A stretch of 26,933 nt of DNA, from IMG/VR virus record IMGVR_UViG_3300021375_000133, positions 1-26,933 of that record. One strand, written 5' to 3'. Position 1 is the first letter of the stretch. Each line of letters starts with the position of its first letter. Below are positions 8,085-15,107 of this stretch, one piece after another. The DNA comes from a virus. A program made the translations under genes and the position numbers. The notes under the pieces are model-generated. The model saw only the letters and a list, made by a program, of their open reading frames with translations. It made no database searches and was not told where the DNA came from.

Positions 8085-8317
8085 TGACTGAATGGTTTGT
8101 TGTAGCATTTTTGACATTTGCACATACTGATCGAGTAGAAATAAAACTCATGCAGGAAAGTTTTAGCAGCCGGCCTGCATGTGTTGCTTATGTGCGGAAC
8201 AATCCAGACATTGTTAACGACATGTTTATACTTGAACCCAATAATAATGGCATGCGGTTTGAGTGCTTAGATGCTGACACAGTAAAGCGGTACAGTATAA
8301 AAAGAAAAGCCATATAA
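8084..8317 (+). CDS. Small hypothetical protein, possibly exported
   Basis: This 77-residue protein follows the previous small gene with a one-base overlap, and the two are probably made together. The N terminus (MTEWFVVAFLTFAHT) is moderately hydrophobic and the rest is soluble. It contains SRPACVAYVRNNPDIVNDMF and a second Cys (FECLD), again a two-Cys pattern as in its partner. A function in the envelope is a guess from this pairing; there is no recognised domain. A 215-base noncoding leader follows. Confidence 0.65.
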   Translation: MTEWFVVAFLTFAHTDRVEIKLMQESFSSRPACVAYVRNNPDIVNDMFILEPNNNGMRFECLDADTVKRYSIKRKAI

Positions 8318-8532
8318 ATTTAACCCCCATCAAATTCAACTATAAATATTCACATCGACAGCGCCAGCAATGACGCGAGCATAAAACGGACGCCTGAGCA
8401 ATATGCTCTTTACTTAACACGAACGCCCAGCTCTATTCTTCTAGTCGAAATCATATAAAAGGTAAAAGTAAGTATTGAAATTAAACCTATTTTGTGTTAA
8501 TATGTAGGTGTAATTTTTAATAGGAATTTGTA
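8318..8532 (+). promoter_or_regulatory. Noncoding leader: late-promoter match, repeats, promoter before tctA
   Basis: This is a gene-free stretch. CTATAAATA (8340-8348) matches the T4-type late promoter. From 8356 to 8437 three imperfect copies of a CGrAC(n)GCC(n)AGC unit occur, with the GCC cores at 8363, 8392 and 8425. TGCTC at 8404-8408 can pair with either GAGCA 8396-8400 or, as ATGCTC 8403-8408, with GAGCAT 8377-8382, giving alternative hairpins. TCGAC (8355-8359) and GTCGA (8444-8448) could close the structure. Near the gene is a sigma70-like promoter, TTGAAA (8475-8480), 17 bases, TAATAT (8498-8503). Confidence 0.55.
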
Positions 8533-9942
8533 ATGATTGAAGATGGCGTTGTTCATATTGTAGGTGGATTTGAATGGATAGACTTTATCCATGTGATGGG
8601 AGGTATTCTTGCAGGATTTTTAGCAGGTTTGATTCCCGGCATTGGCAATACTATAATGTTGTTTATGCTTTATCCTTTCCTTATGGAATCAACTCTTTTT
8701 CAAATGTTAGTTTTCTATCTTGGACTTGCATCAGTATCTCAGTTTAGTGGCAGTGTAATTGCAACTGTATTTGGTATCCCAGGTGAGTCAAGTAGTTTGC
8801 CAGCAGTACGTGAAGGTAAACGACTATTTGAAAGAGGGCAAGGCAACTTTGCTATAAGTGGAGCTGCCATTGGATCAGTGTTTGGAAGTTTCATAAGTGT
8901 GTGTGTTATTTTTGCAGTGCTTCCGTTTGTAATACATGGACTTATGAACTTCTACAGTGCTGAAATACAGTTTGGAATACTTTGGATTGCAACCTGTAGT
9001 GTGGTATTCTTACTAGGCAAAAGTTGGAAAGAAAATGCAGTTGTATTTGCACTTGGAGCCGCACTAGGACTAGTAGGACAACATAATGTTCCATTCTTTA
9101 TATTCGGAGAAGGCTATCTGCCTTATGATATGTTCCCAAGCCTATATGAAGGCTTACCTCTGTTTCCAGTTGTTGTAGCACTCTACGTATTTCCAACACT
9201 GTTAAACACAATTGAACAATTCAAAGACTTCAAGTATGAAAACGACCGAGACTACTTTGATGATAGCTCACCATTGTTGCACTTTAAACATTGGTGGCAA
9301 AACAAGTGGGCCAGTATACGTGGTAGTATATTTGGTGCTATTGTTGGCTTGGTGCCACATATTGGTACAGGTATAGCCAGTAACTTCAGTTATGCAGTTG
9401 AAAAGAAACGTGCCATTAAGAATGGTAGTTATCGCGAAGATGGACACATGAAGAGTCTAATCAGTGCTGAAACTGCCAACAACAGTTGTACACTAGTATT
9501 GTTGTTGCCATTAATGCTGATTGGTATTCCAATGTCGCCAAGTGAAACAATTCTTATATCCCTAATAGAAATGAACAGCTATGTGATCAATTGGAGAATC
9601 AGCATTGAACAAAACTTTTTTGAAAGACTAACCTATTGGTTTGTTTTTATCAACATGGTTGCAGTGGTACTGTGTTGGCCTGCAGTGAAATATGTCAATG
9701 TACTGAAAAAACTTAACATGGTTCATATGATCTATGCTACTGGTGTTATACTGGTTGGACTTGTGCTATACACAGGGTTTCAGCAATATGACATGTGGTA
9801 TCATTTTACTGTTATGATTATACTTTTACCTTTAGGATATTTTTTACGTAGAACAGAAACATTAATACTTTTAATTGCATTTATATTGCAAGACAAATTG
9901 TTGATGAGTTCTAATGTTCTATATAATTTGCATTTTGGTTAA
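8533..9942 (+). CDS. tctA: Tripartite tricarboxylate transporter, large membrane subunit (TctA family)
   Basis: This 469-residue multi-pass membrane protein matches TctA, the large permease of secondary tripartite tricarboxylate transporters. The family's duplicated signature is visible: GLIPGIGNT near residues 32-40 and its counterpart GLVPHIGTGIAS in the second half. Also present are FGIPGESSSLPAV in place of the usual GxPGxxxxA loop, SAETANNS (family PETANN) and MLIGIPMSPSET. The length is slightly below the usual 500. It sits behind its own promoter and is followed by a TctC-type binding protein, but no TctB small subunit is found in the window. The substrate is not predictable from the sequence; carboxylates are typical for the family. 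Confidence 0.9.
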   Translation: MIEDGVVHIVGGFEWIDFIHVMGGILAGFLAGLIPGIGNTIMLFMLYPFLMESTLFQMLVFYLGLASVSQFSGSVIATVFGIPGESSSLPAVREGKRLFERGQGNFAISGAAIGSVFGSFISVCVIFAVLPFVIHGLMNFYSAEIQFGILWIATCSVVFLLGKSWKENAVVFALGAALGLVGQHNVPFFIFGEGYLPYDMFPSLYEGLPLFPVVVALYVFPTLLNTIEQFKDFKYENDRDYFDDSSPLLHFKHWWQNKWASIRGSIFGAIVGLVPHIGTGIASNFSYAVEKKRAIKNGSYREDGHMKSLISAETANNSCTLVLLLPLMLIGIPMSPSETILISLIEMNSYVINWRISIEQNFFERLTYWFVFINMVAVVLCWPAVKYVNVLKKLNMVHMIYATGVILVGLVLYTGFQQYDMWYHFTVMIILLPLGYFLRRTETLILLIAFILQDKLLMSSNVLYNLHFG

Positions 9943-9953
9943 TATTAACCAAA
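9934..9953. promoter_or_regulatory. Perfect 20-bp palindrome, possible operator
   Basis: TTTGGTTAAT followed by ATTAACCAAA forms a perfect 20-base inverted repeat without a gap. It spans the tctA stop codon (9940-9942) and ends seven bases before the -35 box of the tctC promoter. The position suits a dimeric repressor or activator site. As RNA it would be a poor hairpin because there is no loop. Confidence 0.55.
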
Positions 9954-9960
9954 TGGACGG

Positions 9961-9989
9961 TTGACAACAAACCTAAACTGTTGTATAAC
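9961..9989 (+). promoter_or_regulatory. Sigma70-type promoter of tctC
   Basis: TTGACA (9961-9966), 17 bases, TATAAC (9984-9989), with the extended GGTTGACA form. It gives tctC a transcript separate from tctA. The leader ends in CGGAGA about nine bases before ATG 10025. Confidence 0.87.
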
Positions 9990-10024
9990 ATTAACTTAAC
10001 TTAGGTACATTACGGAGAATATAT

Positions 10025-10990
10025 ATGACCTTACTACAAAGACTAAGTGCAACAATTATAGCACTAACAATAACAGTTACAGGCTTGACTGGAACTGCAA
10101 TGGCAGACAAGAAGATACTAGACGTTATTGTTGCATCTTCTAATACAGGTAACAACTGGAAACAGGGTGTTATGTTACAAAAGGCTCTTACTGAAAGAGG
10201 CTATGACAGTAAATTAGTACATACTGCTAACTGTCATAAAAACAAAAAATACATTGCGTCAACAGACCGTCCAGGATTTTACTTTAAATCTGGATCATCA
10301 TGGATCAGTGATGTAGTTAGAAAGAAGTGCTTTATTGCACCAGAAGTTACTAAGGACGTAAGTTATGTAACTCCTTTCTTTTACAGATCAAATGCAATGT
10401 GTGTACGTAAGTCAGACAACATTGGTTCAAATTTAAAAGATATCATGGCATGGATCAAAGCAAAAGATCGTGTTACAATTGGTACTTTTAATAACTTACC
10501 AGATGATTTCTCAGACTTAGGTAAGCAGTTTGGAAACAAGTGGAAGAAAGTTGCATACAACGGTTCTTCAAATACACTTAAAGGTTTCTTAGCAGGCGAT
10601 ACAGACTTAATGTATTTAGGTTATACTGCAAGAGAAATTAACACGCCAGACCTACATTGTTTTGCTACAACAGGTGGTGTAAACGGTACTGCAAAATTTG
10701 CTGATTTGTTTCCAAATTGGGGCCTATCAAGTTTAGTTGAATTTCCAATCGTTTTTGGAATCAAACTAGATGATGCACAGAAAGCAGATACTAAAGCAGT
10801 AATGGCAGATATGATGTCAAATGATCCTGCACTAAAGAAGTACTACGGTACTGCATTTATTCCAACTGCTGCTGAGTTAGAAAAAAGAGGACTTGGACTT
10901 GCAGACTGGTGGCAAGATGCTGCCGATTGGATGCCAGGTGGTGTTAAAGCTGATACAGTAAACAACTGGAAAGCTGGTAAACTTCAATAG
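10025..10990 (+). CDS. tctC: Tripartite tricarboxylate transporter substrate-binding protein (TctC-like)
   Basis: The 321-residue protein begins with a clear Sec signal peptide: basic start, hydrophobic core to about residue 23, and likely cleavage after AMA (27). The mature part resembles a TctC/BugT-type periplasmic binding protein of about 290 residues, with an early strand (LDVIVASSNTGNNW), a central IGTFNNLPDDF region and KGFLAGDTDLMYLG, where the family has a ligand-site segment. The match is weaker than that of TctA, but the gene pairing supports it. It would capture a carboxylate-type solute in the periplasm for TctA. Its own promoter and strong terminator allow the higher expression usual for binding proteins. 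Confidence 0.78.
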   Translation: MTLLQRLSATIIALTITVTGLTGTAMADKKILDVIVASSNTGNNWKQGVMLQKALTERGYDSKLVHTANCHKNKKYIASTDRPGFYFKSGSSWISDVVRKKCFIAPEVTKDVSYVTPFFYRSNAMCVRKSDNIGSNLKDIMAWIKAKDRVTIGTFNNLPDDFSDLGKQFGNKWKKVAYNGSSNTLKGFLAGDTDLMYLGYTAREINTPDLHCFATTGGVNGTAKFADLFPNWGLSSLVEFPIVFGIKLDDAQKADTKAVMADMMSNDPALKKYYGTAFIPTAAELEKRGLGLADWWQDAADWMPGGVKADTVNNWKAGKLQ

Positions 10991-11008
10991 AGTTTACAAC
11001 TAAACTTT

Positions 11009-11044
11009 ATAGTGTGACGACTTATTTCGTCACACTATTTCTGC
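11009..11044 (+). terminator. Strong hairpin terminator after tctC
   Basis: A perfect 12-bp stem (11009-11020 with 11027-11038) has a 6-base loop and is followed by a short T-rich tail (TTTCTG). It lies 19 bases after the tctC stop. The short T-run makes it a slightly imperfect intrinsic terminator; it may also protect the tctC mRNA 3' end. Confidence 0.85.
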
Positions 11045-11060
11045 GTCTTAAGGACCAAAC

Positions 11061-12404
11061 GTGTATAGAGATAAACTAGAAGAATTAGTTAGTACAGGCG
11101 ATAGCCAAGCAAGGAAGATGAACTATCACTTTTATTGGCAAACACCTGATGGCAAAAGATTAGGCAATGTGTTCCTAGCAAAGTGGTACGAAAAAGAGTT
11201 TGATTGCTGGTTACCTTTTGTAACTGCACCAGCACATATGGACGAGTTCAGAGCTACACTTGCAGACAAAACTCTTGACATGGATTACAACTACAGTTTG
11301 GATTTTATAAAAAGGCTTAAAAAAGAATACCAACATGTTGCCTTACTATACAGTGGCGGATATGACAGTCAAAGAATTTTGTTAGATTTTATTGAGAACA
11401 ATATTCGCATAGATGAGACTGTTATGCATTTTTTTACTGAAACTGATGACAACATGAATGAAGAGTATAGAGAAAATGCATTTCCTAGTCTTTACAAATA
11501 TCGTGATTGGATAGATAAGCAAACTTTTTTATATCAACATGAAGACGAATTACTAAAACATTTCTCAGATGAATATGCAATATTCAAACGCCCACAATGT
11601 GGTACTATAATTGAGCCAATGAGCTCGTTACAAATTGAAAATTTTTACAATGGAGCAACGCCATATGATTATGGTGTGCCTGCAAATTTAGATAAAAAAT
11701 TTGATATGGACCCATTGGGTTGCTTTATCATTGGCAAAGACAAACCGCAATTGGTCTATTACAAAAATCGTTGGTACGTAACATTTCTTGACAGTGCAAT
11801 GAACGATAGAGGTGGCTTGTTGAATACAATTTACTTTTGGGCTCATCCAGGAAATGTAAAAACGTTAATTAAAGAAAGCAGACTGTATCGGTCTTATATA
11901 CTGAATAACAAAAATTTTGACATTACAAATACCTTATCCTTTTTTAAATTTTATGATCAAGACGACCTAAACCATGTAATTTCTCGCCCTGAAATATTTA
12001 ATGCGGATAAAAAATTAGGAAAAAATGCAAAGTACCCAATGGAAAAAGGCAATTTTTTAGTAGCTGATCGATGGGATATAGTTAGTAAATATGCACGTTG
12101 TATGGAAAAGTTTTTTGAAATATTTCCTGAATGTCGCACAGGCTTTGATCCTTTAGTAAGCCAAGGCAAGTTTGCTTGGTTTATAGATATAGATAACTTA
12201 GAAATATATAGCCAACAAGAACTTATTCCGAACGGTTTTGAAGACGTAAGCACTGCTAAACATCAAGGTTTAGACTATTCAGAAGTAGAATACAAAGGTT
12301 CTAAAACAAAAATAAATCGTGTTGGGGATAGACATATAAGAGAAATAAACAAATTAAGTGATAAAAAACTTGCAAACAAACTTATAAAAATATATAATAC
12401 ATAG
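11061..12404 (+). CDS. PP-loop ATP pyrophosphatase, amide- or amidino-forming type
   Basis: This 447-residue protein starts at GTG 11061 with AAGGA about eight bases upstream. Following a strand, SGGYDS (98-103) forms the N-type PP-loop that adenylates a substrate and releases pyrophosphate. This motif is shared by asparagine synthase, NAD synthetase, QueC and WbpG-like sugar-modifying enzymes. There is no N-terminal Cys2 glutaminase domain, so nitrogen would come from ammonia or a partner. The C-terminal two-thirds are not assigned. It is the first gene of the metabolic island after the terminator. A role in modifying a sugar, nucleotide or amino acid is inferred; the exact reaction is unknown. 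Confidence 0.75.
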   Translation: MYRDKLEELVSTGDSQARKMNYHFYWQTPDGKRLGNVFLAKWYEKEFDCWLPFVTAPAHMDEFRATLADKTLDMDYNYSLDFIKRLKKEYQHVALLYSGGYDSQRILLDFIENNIRIDETVMHFFTETDDNMNEEYRENAFPSLYKYRDWIDKQTFLYQHEDELLKHFSDEYAIFKRPQCGTIIEPMSSLQIENFYNGATPYDYGVPANLDKKFDMDPLGCFIIGKDKPQLVYYKNRWYVTFLDSAMNDRGGLLNTIYFWAHPGNVKTLIKESRLYRSYILNNKNFDITNTLSFFKFYDQDDLNHVISRPEIFNADKKLGKNAKYPMEKGNFLVADRWDIVSKYARCMEKFFEIFPECRTGFDPLVSQGKFAWFIDIDNLEIYSQQELIPNGFEDVSTAKHQGLDYSEVEYKGSKTKINRVGDRHIREINKLSDKKLANKLIKIYNT

Positions 12405-12413
12405 GAGCTAAAC

Positions 12414-12989
12414 ATGGACAAAATAGGACACTTAGATATTGATTGGCAAGCATTCAATACTAGGATCGACAAAATAGATGGAGTGGTAAAAAAGCCAACA
12501 GAATACAACTGGCCTCTAAAACAAGAAACATACGACAACAACTACAAAGTAAATGAACATCATTATGATAAAGCAACTTGCATTTACACAGAATACGTAA
12601 GCGATGACTTTGTTGATATGTTTCCAAAAGATTTTTGGCCAACAGTCGGTATGGATGGTCGTGTTATAATTAAAGTACTTGAACACGAGCCAGGAGTTGT
12701 AACACAACCTCATTTGGATGGATATCATATTACAAAAGAAAAATTTGATCTTGCTGAGGATGGACCAGTAAAAAGATTGTGGATACCATGCACAGACTAT
12801 AAGTTTGGACATATCCTTTGTGTTGGTGATGATTTTATTATGACAGATTATAAAGCAGGTGATGTGTTTGAGATACCAGGTGACATATTGCACAGTGCTG
12901 GTAACATCGGAGTTGAAACACGCAGAATAATCACAGTAACTGGCGAAGCACTAGACCGTAAAGGCTTTAGAGGAGTTGAAGTTTGCTAA
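12414..12989 (+). CDS. 2OG-Fe(II) oxygenase-like protein, tandem copy 1
   Basis: The 191-residue protein fits a double-stranded beta-helix dioxygenase: PHLD gives the metal ligands H100 and D102, ILHS gives H160, and the 2-oxoglutarate-binding Arg would be R170 or R171 (VETRR). RLWIPCTDYKFGH and DYKAGDVFEIP are the core strands. It starts at an ATG after GGAGC. It shares the LDIDW start and the whole core with the next two genes, so the three are a tandem triplication. It could hydroxylate an amino acid, nucleotide or glycan precursor made by the neighbouring enzymes. A cupin without this activity is the alternative. Confidence 0.75.
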   Translation: MDKIGHLDIDWQAFNTRIDKIDGVVKKPTEYNWPLKQETYDNNYKVNEHHYDKATCIYTEYVSDDFVDMFPKDFWPTVGMDGRVIIKVLEHEPGVVTQPHLDGYHITKEKFDLAEDGPVKRLWIPCTDYKFGHILCVGDDFIMTDYKAGDVFEIPGDILHSAGNIGVETRRIITVTGEALDRKGFRGVEVC

Positions 12990-13540
12990 AACAAGATCGA
13001 TTAGATATTGATTGGCATGCATTTAACAAACAACTGGACAACAGAGATAATGTAGAAGTCAGCAGAGGTGCTTTGTTAGAAAATGTCTACGACAAAGAAG
13101 GTTATGAACAGATACCTGATGAGCTACAAGCGATTCTTAACCAACTTAATGCACAAAAAATTATGTATGAGTCAGACACATTTGTCCCACTACTGCCCAA
13201 TGGCTTCTTAGAACGTAACCGCATAAGCACAACAAATGTTTTAATTAAAATACTTGAACATCCGCCAGGAACAAACACATGGCCTCACATGGACACATAT
13301 AATAGTGCCAAACGGAAGTTTGGATTGGCTAAAGATGCTCGAATAAAACGCCTTTGGATTCCATGCATGGACTATGAGTTTGGTCATGTACTTTGTGTTG
13401 AGAGACAAGTTGTGATTGATTATAAAGCCGGAGACGTTTTTGAATTTCCGCAAAACATAATGCATAGTGCATTTAACATAGGAATAAAGACACGCAGAGT
13501 CATGACTGTTACTGGAGAAGAAGTTGCTGAAGCCGCATAG
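12983..13540 (+). CDS. 2OG-Fe(II) oxygenase-like protein, tandem copy 2
   Basis: This 185-residue paralogue of the preceding gene starts at TTG 12983, with AGAGGAG about eight bases upstream, and overlaps it by seven bases. The metal and cosubstrate residues are kept: H102 and D104 (PHMD), H161 (MHSA) and R171/R172 (KTRR). The N-terminal half, after RLDIDWHAFN, differs most from copy 1, so substrate choice may have diverged while the core remained. The low-efficiency TTG start may set the ratio of the three proteins. The function is inferred from fold motifs only. Confidence 0.74.
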   Translation: MLKQDRLDIDWHAFNKQLDNRDNVEVSRGALLENVYDKEGYEQIPDELQAILNQLNAQKIMYESDTFVPLLPNGFLERNRISTTNVLIKILEHPPGTNTWPHMDTYNSAKRKFGLAKDARIKRLWIPCMDYEFGHVLCVERQVVIDYKAGDVFEFPQNIMHSAFNIGIKTRRVMTVTGEEVAEAA

Positions 13541-14060
13541 TAAACTAGATATCGATTGGAAATGGTTTAATGATAGATTGGACCGTGAAGATGGTTGTGT
13601 ACGTAAGCCGGCTCCGCACATTACACTTAGACAGATGATGGCCGATGGTGAAAAATACTACAATACAGACAACTGTGCCCATCATTGTTATACCAGCGAT
13701 ACCTTTCATACATGGTTACCAGATGGCTTTCTAGCATCAGAAGGATACACCGGAAAAACACTGATTAGAGTAATTGAACTGCCACCTGCAAGTTTTACTG
13801 AACCGCATGTAGACGCCTATACACAGTCACGTAAAAAATATAGATGGGTAAACAGAGACATAAAAAGGCTTTGGATACCCTGTGGTAACTATAAAATGGG
13901 TCATGCACTTTTTATGGGTGATGATCAAGTTGTAACTAATTACAGTGCAGGCGATGTATTTGACATTACACCTTGGCAGAAAATACTACACAGTGGCGTG
14001 AATGCAGGTGTAGAGATAAGACGTACAATGACAATAACAGGAACAGTAGATGGCAGCTAA
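13524..14060 (+). CDS. 2OG-Fe(II) oxygenase-like protein, tandem copy 3
   Basis: This third 178-residue paralogue starts at TTG 13524, 17 bases inside copy 2, with GGAGAAG upstream. The ligands are again H95 and D97 (PHVD) and H156 (ILHS), with R166/R167 as the likely 2OG-binding Arg. A W-containing insert (DITPWQKILHS) precedes the distal His. Preservation of all key residues in three copies argues that each is active. It overlaps the next small basic gene by 11 bases. Confidence 0.74.
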   Translation: MLKPHSKLDIDWKWFNDRLDREDGCVRKPAPHITLRQMMADGEKYYNTDNCAHHCYTSDTFHTWLPDGFLASEGYTGKTLIRVIELPPASFTEPHVDAYTQSRKKYRWVNRDIKRLWIPCGNYKMGHALFMGDDQVVTNYSAGDVFDITPWQKILHSGVNAGVEIRRTMTITGTVDGS

Positions 14061-14253
14061 AAAAAACAAAGACTCCAAAGCATGGATGATACCCGAAGGC
14101 GAGAAACGTGAAAATGCAACCTATCATTATCTAGCACATAAAACTGTTAGTATGATACGTGAAGGTAAAAAGATACGTGTAAAGAAGTATCATCCTAAAT
14201 TACAAAAGCATGTTTGGTTTATAGAGACCAAAATGCCAAGTCACAGTAAGTAG
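14050..14253 (+). CDS. Ribosomal protein bL33-like small basic protein
   Basis: The product has 67 residues and is very basic. Its C-terminal half, KKIRVKKYHPKLQKHVWFIETK, lines up with the end of bacterial ribosomal protein L33, which reads KLELKKYDPVVRKHVxxKEAK in typical members. The ATYHYL segment lies where L33 has GTGHFY. L33 is about 50-55 residues and sits near the large-subunit E site. The zinc Cys pairs are absent, as in many L33 forms. Viruses are known to carry ribosomal proteins, so a translation role is plausible, but the match is short and could be chance. Start ATG 14050 overlaps the preceding gene, and its stop is followed in overlap by a GTG start. Confidence 0.5.
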   Translation: MAAKKNKDSKAWMIPEGEKRENATYHYLAHKTVSMIREGKKIRVKKYHPKLQKHVWFIETKMPSHSK

Positions 14254-15002
14254 TGCAATTACAAATTCCAAGTGAAAGCATAAGAATACGAGAACAGTTG
14301 TTTCCGTATCTACTAGAACATTATGATTGTAAAATTATCAACTGTGCAGAAGATATTGAAATCAATAGAACACTTGTGTTCAGTGCTCCTTTTGACAACT
14401 ACTTAAAACAAGCAATAAAAAAACACAACATAAACTTCTTTTATATTGACAATGGCTACATAGGCAATCACAACTACAAGAAGCCTTGGTACTATAGAAT
14501 AAGTTACAACAGTTTACAAAACACACGTGTAGGTACCTTTGGTAGCAGTAGAATACACACACTTGAATTAGACGACCGATGGGCAGATTGGAACACACTC
14601 GGTGACTATGACTTGCTGGTTATGCCATTGCCTAATAAACTGTTCACTTGGTTTGGAAAAAACTACGACACGTGGCGTGAACAAGTATTAGCAAAATATC
14701 CACATGCACTAGTTAGAGATAAGCCAGGTGGTAGAGCAAGTAGACAACAACGTTATCGAGATATATTACCGTTAATACGTAACAGTCGTAAGGTAATTAC
14801 ACATCATAGTATGGCCGCAGTAGAAGCATTATGTTTAGGAAAACCTGTAGAAATACTAGGAGAAAGTGCAGTACAACATTGGCAAAAGCAAAGTAATTTT
14901 GATAGAACAGACATGCTTGAACACATAGCACACAGTCAGTTCAGCAGAGATGAATTTGCAGATGGTACTGCTTGGCAAGTAACAATGGAGTATCAATTAT
15001 GA
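14253..15002 (+). CDS. Glycosyltransferase-like (capsule-synthesis GT-B type) protein
   Basis: This 249-residue protein starts at GTG 14253, overlapping the preceding TAG by one base. The most telling part is near the C terminus, where SRKVITHHSMAAVEALCLGKPVEILG matches the nucleotide-sugar-binding pattern of GT-B and capsule-export/KpsS-like enzymes (V-T-H-x-S-x-x-x-E-A-L-x-x-G-K-P-V). An FFYIDNGYIG segment lies about a quarter of the way in. The protein is shorter than a full two-domain GT-B enzyme, so it may be a single domain or a divergent form. It would act at the inner face of the membrane on surface sugars, or on phage DNA or protein. The acceptor is unknown. Confidence 0.6.
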   Translation: MQLQIPSESIRIREQLFPYLLEHYDCKIINCAEDIEINRTLVFSAPFDNYLKQAIKKHNINFFYIDNGYIGNHNYKKPWYYRISYNSLQNTRVGTFGSSRIHTLELDDRWADWNTLGDYDLLVMPLPNKLFTWFGKNYDTWREQVLAKYPHALVRDKPGGRASRQQRYRDILPLIRNSRKVITHHSMAAVEALCLGKPVEILGESAVQHWQKQSNFDRTDMLEHIAHSQFSRDEFADGTAWQVTMEYQL

Positions 15003-15106
15003 TTTATGCAATGTGGTATGTACTAGGAATCTTAACTGTGTTAGTTCTTCCATGGGCGGCACGTAACAGTGAAATGCTACAATTTTTAAGCACCTGTGTA
15101 GGTTGA
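14999..15106 (+). CDS. 35-residue membrane peptide
   Basis: This short frame starts in an ATGA overlap with the glycosyltransferase-like gene and ends one base before the asparagine synthase ATG, filling the gap exactly. The product has one hydrophobic segment (about residues 4-20, MWYVLGILTVLVLPWAA) and a short polar tail with one Cys. The close fit to both neighbours supports real translation. It may anchor or regulate a neighbouring enzyme, but nothing in the sequence shows this. Confidence 0.6.
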   Translation: MIYAMWYVLGILTVLVLPWAARNSEMLQFLSTCVG

Positions 15107-15107
15107 T

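Noticed and set aside
11957-12253. Minus-strand frame inside the PP-loop gene, and many similar antisense frames
   Set aside because: They lie wholly within well-supported genes, have no ribosome binding sites, and their products look like low-complexity shadows.
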